Assembly (NCBI GenBank): GCA_009823505.1
Contig: VZQC01013830.1
Location: forward strand, 1,312,975-1,376,974
Source: Rhizomys pruinosus
Lineage: Eukaryota; Chordata; Mammalia; Rodentia; Spalacidae
Direction: 5' to 3'
DNA length: 64,000 nucleotides
Made by a program: the position numbers and the translations under genes. Each line of letters starts with the position of its first letter. Positions within the stretch are counted from its first letter, which is position 1. The notes under the pieces are model-generated. The model did not search any database and was not told the origin of the DNA. It worked only from the letters and a program-made list of their open reading frames with translations. Below are positions 57,116-64,000 of this stretch, piece by piece.

Positions 57116-58379
57116 GTATGATCTTACCAGTGAGTGGGAAGTGCAGGGGTTTTATGAGGATTCTGAGCAGCATAACCTTCAGCTGTTCCATGAGTATTCC
57201 CTGAGTATGTTCCAAGGGGCATTATTAAGTAAATGTAAGTAATAGCTCAAAGCATGCTTACCAGGGGCTGCAGAGCCCTACCTTCTAGAAATTCACACAT
57301 GGGCCTTTGGGGGCGAGATTTTAAATGCATCCTATAGCACACTGAGTCTGCCTGACAAGCAGGTTGAAGAATGTCACACTGAAGCTATAGACATATTCAA
57401 CTGTCAACATATCATATGGGGGTTGATAAGCACTAATAGTGGGGTAGGGTATGGAGAGATTTCAAGTCAGAGAAAACAATTCTTGCCCTGTGACAGAGTT
57501 ATGACAGCAGGTTGCATTCAGGAGAGCCTAACAAATTGGGTAGGGAAAGCAGAGGAGGAAAGACAGGTGATAACAGTCACATGTGGAAGGATCTTGGGGG
57601 CTAAGTGCTGGGCTAGGGATTGAGATTTTCTTTCTTGTGGAATAAGTAATCTTTGGAAAAGGATTTTGTCCTAGAAAACTCTATTAAAAGAAATGATACT
57701 GATAGCAGAGAGACTGATTGTATAGCAAAAGCAAAAGTGATCCATGCCACTTAGATGTGACACTGAGAAACTTATTTGTGAATTAAAGTGGGTTTATCTG
57801 ATGGGACTATGTAGTGGTTATGTAGTGTGGATTGATATGAGAAACTTCATTATAAGTTTTCTTTTGAAAGTAAGAACCATGTGTGTGAATCAGATAAACT
57901 GTATGTGCTTGGAGGGCTGGAGAGCTAACCTGAACCCAAGAGATAAGGGGATTCCTGGACCACTGCAGTAGTGGAACGGTGAGGAGAGAGTTGGGGCCAG
58001 CTATGAAACTTCTAAAGATAAAATCAACCCAACTTTGTGTTTGCTTAGATGCTGGGAAATGAAAGGAAAATGTTATGGTGCTCCCCAGGCTTTTTAACTT
58101 CAGTGGCAGAGAAAATGGGTAGGAGTTGGGGAGCTGGGTATATATGGAATAGTAACAAATAGAGCTTCATGGCAAAACAAGTGATTTATTCATGTCATTT
58201 TGATGCCATGGAATATCCAGGTGTGAAGGATATTAGGGGCTTGGATTTACAAGTCTGGATCATTGGATGGGCTTGAGCTTAATAGCACATAGGAGTGTCA
58301 TGGGCAAACAGAGACATATTTAACAATAGAAGCTCTTTGGGATTCTTATTGTTGAACATAGAATCAAGTATAAATAAAC
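57116..58379. other. Unassigned intron
   Basis: No gene or repeat was recognised. Confidence 0.45.
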
Positions 58380-58465
58380 CCAGTTTGCTATCAATTCTGC
58401 AAATGTTCTTGAATACTCACTCTATGTTCAGCATGGTACTAGGCACTGGCTTCACAAAGATGAGC
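58380..58465 (-). mobile_element. MIR/L2-class fragment
   Basis: ctatcaattctgcaaatgttcttgaatactcactctatgttcagcatggtactaggcactgg is the antisense end typical of MIR-class elements. Short. Confidence 0.4.
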
Positions 58466-58590
58466 ACCATTTAGTCAATGACTATGGAAACTTATTACAG
58501 TGAAGCTAGTGTATTTGATAATACACTGTGAGTGGTCAGAGGAAGAGAGCAGATGTTACACTGGACTAGGCTGTGAAAAACCACAAGCCA

Positions 58591-58786
58591 GATCTGAGAT
58601 CTCCTGAGACCAGCTGAAGCGCAGGAAGGTAGGTAGGAGCTGGGTGCTTCAGCAAGGCTGATTGTTGATTGACTTAATCTAGTTAATCCATTAATCCAGT
58701 TGTTTTTGGCTTAATTGGCTTTTGTGGCTGTGGGGGTGGAGTTATCTTCCCAGCTGGTATAAAAGGTAGGGTTGTGTGAGTCTTGA
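58591..58786 (+). promoter_or_regulatory. L1 5'-UTR promoter monomer, 196 bp
   Basis: gatctgagatctcctgagac at 58591 recurs as gatctgagatttcctgagac at 58787, a period of 196 bp. The shared text extends to cagctgaagc-gcagg/acagg. Rodent L1s drive transcription from tandem monomers of this size. A TATA-like tataaaag lies at 58758-58765. Confidence 0.75.
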
Positions 58787-58979
58787 GATCTGAGATTTCC
58801 TGAGACCAGCTGAAGCACAGGTACTGGGGTGCGAGCTAAAGAGCACCCCCCGTGCCAACGAAGGCATCTGAAGGAGGCAAGCAAAGCAAGCCTTCAACAC
58901 AGTGAAGAGGCATTCAGGACTCACATTGGAGTACAGACAAGGAGAAGTCCATATGCCAGGAACACAAAGAAGAGACAAC
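58787..58979 (+). promoter_or_regulatory. Second, partial L1 monomer and 5'-UTR tether
   Basis: The monomer start is repeated for about 40 bp and then diverges into a non-repeated, C-rich tether (gcgagctaaagagcacccccc) that leads to the ORF1 start codon at 58980. Confidence 0.6.
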
Positions 58980-60018
58980 ATGGGAAAGGGGCAGGATAAT
59001 CCTACACCAAGCTCTATCAACCCTATGGAAGATTCCTAGAGTGGGATCCCCCTGGGGATGGCCCAGGACACAGATATCAGAAACACAATTGGGAACATAT
59101 TTAAAGAACTATAAGATTATAAAGAGCAAATCAAAGAACTAAGAAAAGAGAATGAAGAACTCAAGAAGGACCTAGAGATAGAGAATGACAAACTCTGGAA
59201 GGAAGTAGAAACACCGAAAAGATCCCATGCTGAAAAAGATAAGGAAACCAACCAGCGAAGCAAAGAGCTATAGGAAGAGATTGAGAAGCTCCAAAAAGAA
59301 GTAGAAATACTAAAGAAATCAGAAGAGGAAATGAAAAAGGAAATCAAACACTCATCCAATCAAGAGGAAAGGAATGGAAGAAGCCTCAAAAGCAGAATGG
59401 AGGAAGCAGAACAAAGAATATCAGACCTGGAAGATAACACAGAACAACTAAAAACCTCAAGTAAAGATTATGAAAAATTTAAAAATACACAAAAGTGGAA
59501 CAACCAGGAACTATGGGACACTATGAAAAGATCAAACCTCTGCATCAAGGAGAGAGGAAGGAGAAGAATCACAAGAGAATGGTATTGATCAGATCTTCAA
59601 CAAAATAATAGATGGAAACTTCCCCAAACTAAAAAAAGACAAACCAATACAAATACGAGAACCACACAGAACTCCAAACAGACAAGATCAGAAAAGAAAT
59701 TCTCCACACCACATCATAGTTAAAATGCTAGACACTGAAAACAAAGACAAAATCCTTAAAGCCACAAAAGAAAAACAACAAGTGACCTATAAGGGGAAAC
59801 CTATCAGAATTACAACTGACTTGTCAATGCAAACTATGAAAGCAAGAAGAACCTGGAGCAAAGCATTCCCAGTGTTAAAGGACAATAGATACCAACCCAG
59901 GTTACTATACCCAGCAAAAATGTTGATTATAATTGAAGGAGAGAGAAAAACCTTCCATGACATAAACAAGTTGAAAGAATACATGTCCAGAAAAACCAAC
60001 CTTCAGAGAATCACTTGA
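58980..60018 (+). pseudogene. L1 ORF1 (RNA-binding chaperone), disrupted
   Basis: ORF1p is the L1 nucleic-acid chaperone: a trimeric coiled coil, then RRM and C-terminal domains. Here the ATG at 58980 is followed by in-frame stops at 59037, 59112 and 59271. The frame is otherwise kept to about 59588. A heptad-rich Glu/Lys/Leu coiled coil occupies about 59100-59470. One frameshift separates this from 59725-60018, which encodes the basic C-terminal domain (RITTDLSMQT, ARRTW, PRLLYPAKM) up to its stop. Apart from the stops there is only one indel in about 1 kb. Confidence 0.85.
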
Positions 60019-60144
60019 AGCACATTCAAGGACAGAAGAAAGGAGCAAACCACACCCAGGCCACCTAGAAAGAGAAATCAATCAAACAAACAAAAAAAAA
60101 AAAAAAAGAGTAAAACCAAACAAATGGATAAAAGCAAAAAAAAA

Positions 60145-63100
60145 GAAAACACCTATCAGTCATAACCTTAATATTGATGGACATAAATTCCCCACTCCAA
60201 AAGACCATGACCGGAAATGGGATTGGATTAGGAAACATAATCCATCATATGCTGTCTACCAAGAAATACATTTACCTTTCCAAGACAGGGCAACCACCTT
60301 AAAGTGAAAAGAGAAAGGATGAAAAAAAATTTCCAGCAAAATAGTACCAAACGAAAGCATGGATTGTATTTAAATCTCAGACAAAATATAGACTTGCAAA
60401 GTGAAAGAATCAGAAGAGGACAAAGAGGGCCATAACATTTTATCAAAGATAAAAGAAAGATTTCACATTACTGAATATATATGCCCCAAACTCTGGTGCA
60501 CCAAAACTAAAAGACAATTTCCAGGACCACATGTCACACACTAACCCCAGTAACTCATAGTAGGGGACTTCATACCCACTGAGACCTTTGCCGATAGGTC
60601 AAACAGGACAAAGAATAAACAAAGGGAGACATTGAACTGCAAAACATATGTACACAAATAGAACTCTCATAGACCAACGCTATGCTCCAACCCAATACCA
60701 AAAAAAAAAAGAATACACTTTCTACGTCAAGCACCCCACGAACCACTTCTCCAAAATTGACTTGCATACTGGTCACAAGAAGTAAATTCACAACTACAAA
60801 AAGATTGAAATAATTCTTGCATTCTATCAGACACACGTGCAATTAGAGCTCAACATCACACCAGAAAAGCACTCCTGCCTAAAGAACACACTTGTAGACG
60901 GAACAACACCATCCTACATAATGATGGGTCAAAGGAGAGATAAAGAAAGATAAAAAATGAATTCCTGGAACTGAATGACCAATACAATACCTACAACAAC
61001 AACCTATGGATACCTAAAGCAGTTCCCTAAGAGGGGAACTTTTTAGCTCTGGTGCCACATTAGAAAAACCAAAGAGGAGCGCAAGTGAATGATCTACACA
61101 CTACAGCTAAAAGCACTTGAGGGCGCACAAACAGATGAACCCTAATCACAACAGACAAGAAGGAAATAACAAAATCAGAGCAGAAAGAAATCATGAAACA
61201 GAAACAAAGAAAATAACAAAAAAATCAATGATCCAAAAGTTGGTTCTTTGACAGACAAAAACAAGATCAACAGACCTCTAGTGCAGTTAACAAAAGAAAG
61301 ACGGAAGCAGCTCCAAATCAATACACTAGCGGGTGATGAAAAGGGACCTAGCACAACAGACAGAAAAAGATCCAGAAATCCATGATGGTAATACTCAAAA
61401 ACCCTTACTCCTCCAATTTTAACTGAAAACCTGCTAGAAGAAATAGCTGGAATATTTGAACATCCTGGGAAATTCACCAAAGCTCAACTTAAGAAGAGAT
61501 CACACTCAACTAGACCCATTAATATATGAAGAAATTGAAGAGGTAATATAGAAACCTCCCACTAAAAAAGCCCAGCGCAGATGGTCATGCAGAATGTCTA
61601 TAAAATATCTTCAAAACGAGACCTACAACCATTATTACTGAAATTGTTTAAGAAGGAACACAACGGGAAGTTTTCCCAAATCCCTTCTATGAAGAATTGC
61701 CCGCCTCACTCTATTACCAAAACCAGGCAAAGATCCAAACTAAAAAGGAGAATTATAGACCCATCTCCCTACTGAACCCAGATGCACCAAAATTCTAAAC
61801 AGGTCCATGGAAAACTTGCATACAGGACCCACATCAAGAAGATCAGCCATCAGACCAAGTTGGACTTCCACACCAGAGTATGCAGGGATGGTTTCAACTA
61901 GAAAATCAATAACAGCATCATCAAACACATAATGTAAATGGAATGAAAGACAAAACGAACACTACACATCATTTAATGATGCTGATGAAGAGAAGGCCTT
62001 TGACAAAAACTCCAGCATCCCCCTTCATGCTCAAAAGGTCCTCACGAAGAACTGGTTTGGAGGGATGGTGGTCCCATAATTCCTCAAGTAATCAAGCAAT
62101 CTATGTAATATTCGGAACCACCAGCCAATCTCATAACCTAAATGGGGAATAATGACTGAATAAATTCCCCTTAAAAAGATAGGAACTGGCAGTGCTGCCC
62201 CTTGTCACCCTCCTCTTCAATATAGTGCTTGAAACACTTGTCGAGTAATAAAGTGCAGAGAAAAGGAACATTATAAAGGAGGTTAATCTAATTGGACAAA
62301 GAGGAATCAAAGTATCCTATTTTTGCTGATGACTTATGGTTGTGTACTTAAGGGATGCTAAAACTTCCACCACGACAATTCCTGAAATGATTAAACGCTT
62401 CAGAAAATGGGCCAGGATTACAAATTGACCTTTAAAAAAACCATATGACACCTTCTTACACCAAGAACAAGGAAAATGGGGAGTAAAGAAATCAAAGATG
62501 ACTTCCCACCCACAATAGCCTCAAAAAAACAAAAATTCCCTAGGACAACCTCACCAACCAAGACACCAAAGATCTCTACAACAAAATTTTAAAACCTTTA
62601 AGAAAGAAATGAAATAAGACATCGCAAGATGGACAAAACTCCCATGCTCAGGATGGGCTGAAAATTAACATGTAAAAATGTCATTCTACCAACAACTCTG
62701 TAAAGATTTAATCCAATCCCAATATAATCCCCAAAGTGTTTCTTCAGAGGCACTGGAAACAAAAAGTCTTAAAATTCATTTGCGAAAAAAGAAAAGACCT
62801 GAAACACCAAAACACTCCTGGCGGAAAACGCAGCTCACAGGGGGGATCTCTATGCCAGACTTCAAAAACTCTACACCAGGGCCTCAGTCATAAAAACAGC
62901 CTGTTACTGGCACAAAAACCAGACTCATTGCACCAATGGAACAAAACCGAAGAACAAATCTGAGCACATTTACCAATTTCAGCCTCTTGTATTTGACAAG
63001 GGGGCCAATAATCCACAATGGTAGAAAAGACAGCATTTCAGCAAGTTGTGTTGGCAAAAGTGGAATCACCACTTGTAGAAGACTGCAATTAAAACCCCTA

Positions 63101-64000
63101 CACTCCACCTGTACAAAGTCAACTGCAGATGATTCATAAGACCTCAAGGTGAACACCCCAAAACTCTTGAGCAATAGAAACGAGAAAAATGTTGGCAGCA
63201 TACCTACAGGACAGGCATAGGAAAGACTTCCTAAATCAGACAGCATCTGTCCAAAGAATTAAGGTCGAATTGACAAATGGGACCTCATTAAACTCAAAAG
63301 CTTCTGTACACTCAAAAGAAGAAAAACTGGAAGTGAAGAGAGAAATCCCACGAGTGGAGGAAACCTTCACCACAGAAACATCAAAAAAGCATTGATTCCG
63401 AATATATAAAACTACTCAAAAAAAAATACAGAAAGAAAACAAATCGAACCACCACTCAATTGATGGAACAAAGGAGGCTGAACATAGACTTCACAATTGA
63501 GGAACTTAGAGATGGCTGAGAAACACTTTAATGAAGTGTTCAACATCACTCTAATCATTAAGGAAATGCAAATCAAAACTCTTAAGATATCATCTTACTC
63601 CATAAGGATGGCTAGAAAACAATGGTAAACAAATGATACTAAGTGCTTGATGGAAGAAGTTGTGTGGTGGAAGGGGAACACCTCATCACATGCTGGTGGG
63701 AATGTAAATTCATGACAGCACTATGGAAAGCAGTGTGGAGAACCCTTGGAAGACTGGAATGTAACTTGCCACCCAACCCAGCCATACCACTCCTAGGCAT
63801 GACCCACAAGACTCACCCCACGACAGAGATCACATCGCAGGCCATGATACTTTCAGCTCTCTTCACAATAGTGAAAGGATGCTGGGGACACAAACCAAAT
63901 TGCCCCTCAACTGATTCAGTGTAGAGAAAAGTTGGTACAATCTACACAATGGAATTACATGCAGCAGTAACGAAAGATGACATCAGGATCTTTGCAGATA
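60145..64000 (+). pseudogene. L1 ORF2 (endonuclease/reverse transcriptase), many frameshifts, partial
   Basis: ORF2p nicks the target and reverse-transcribes L1 RNA. Homology starts with the endonuclease (LNIDG region near 60165). It continues through the middle region near 61150-61330, which parallels 23531-23700, the RT region near 61430-62400 (a Phe-Ala-Asp-like segment can be seen around 62320), and the C-terminal region from 62640, which parallels 9,000 and 38,000. No open stretch exceeds about 100 codons because of one-base indels roughly every 20-30 nt. The ORF2 start is approximate, and the end lies outside the window. Confidence 0.85.

Larger units (their letters stand above)
35875..64000 (+). 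other. Downstream intron of the SORCS gene (partial)
   Basis: I looked for the next VPS10-domain exon, which should encode a stretch beginning with an IMLL-like motif, and found none in any listed frame. The intron therefore runs past the right edge and is at least 28.1 kb. It is rich in insertions. Confidence 0.7.
58591..64000 (+). mobile_element. Nearly full-length L1, running off the right edge
   Basis: It has one complete and one partial 5' promoter monomer, ORF1, a short inter-ORF region and almost all of ORF2 in one orientation. The window ends in the ORF2 C-terminal region (agtaacgaaagatgacatc), about 100 nt before the expected stop. It is the only L1 in the window with a 5' end. It cannot be autonomous: ORF1 carries in-frame stops and ORF2 is shredded by indels. 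Confidence 0.9.

Overview
The window is mammalian nuclear DNA from a muroid rodent. It carries B1, B2, B3/B4-type SINEs, L1 elements whose promoter is built of repeated monomers, and MaLR-type LTRs, all typical of rodents. The A-tails of several B1 copies and the B2 and L1 variants look more like a cricetid (hamster, deer mouse, vole) than Mus, but this is an inference that I could not test. No bacterial, phage or CRISPR-like feature is present.

Only one piece of a real gene is convincing. It is a 100-nt coding exon on the + strand (35775-35874) with a strong acceptor and a gtaaga donor. It encodes part of the VPS10 domain of a SORCS-family sorting receptor, most likely Sorcs3, with Sorcs1 as the alternative. 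On that reading, nearly everything else in the 64 kb is intron: at least 35.7 kb upstream and 28.1 kb downstream of the exon. This fits the very large introns of that gene family.

Layout: 0-8.8 kb is mostly unique intron with one B1 and one B2. 8.8-10.3 kb is a 5'-truncated L1 with perfect target-site duplications (TSDs), followed by a B3. 10.9-16.4 kb holds old MIRs, two MaLR-type LTRs and a B1. 17-18.8 kb holds L1 3' fragments and an ancient L1. 19.9-21.7 kb is a B2/B1 cluster. 22.5-26.6 kb is an L1 missing its reverse-transcriptase core, inserted in an older L1 3' region. 29.3-31.2 kb holds B4s, an Lx-like L1 3' UTR and a B1 nested in the tail of another B1. 35.8 kb is the exon. 37.9-40.6 kb is a multi-layer nest of transposons. 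41.6-42.6 kb has two B2s. 45.1-46.7 kb is a minisatellite of exactly 42 units of 38 bp with a 76-bp higher-order repeat. 48.8 kb is a MaLR-type LTR. 55.2-57.1 kb is a minus-strand L1. 58.6 kb to the end is a nearly full-length L1, with promoter monomers, ORF1 and ORF2, whose ORF2 is unusually rich in indels.

No undescribed biological system is supported. The most notable signals are the homogenised minisatellite, the nested insertion with three copies of one target site, a B2 subfamily marked by a 17-bp internal duplication, and the abrupt rise in indels at the right end, which looks like a sequence-quality problem. Repeat family names were assigned from memory of consensus sequences, not by a search, and boundaries without TSDs are approximate.
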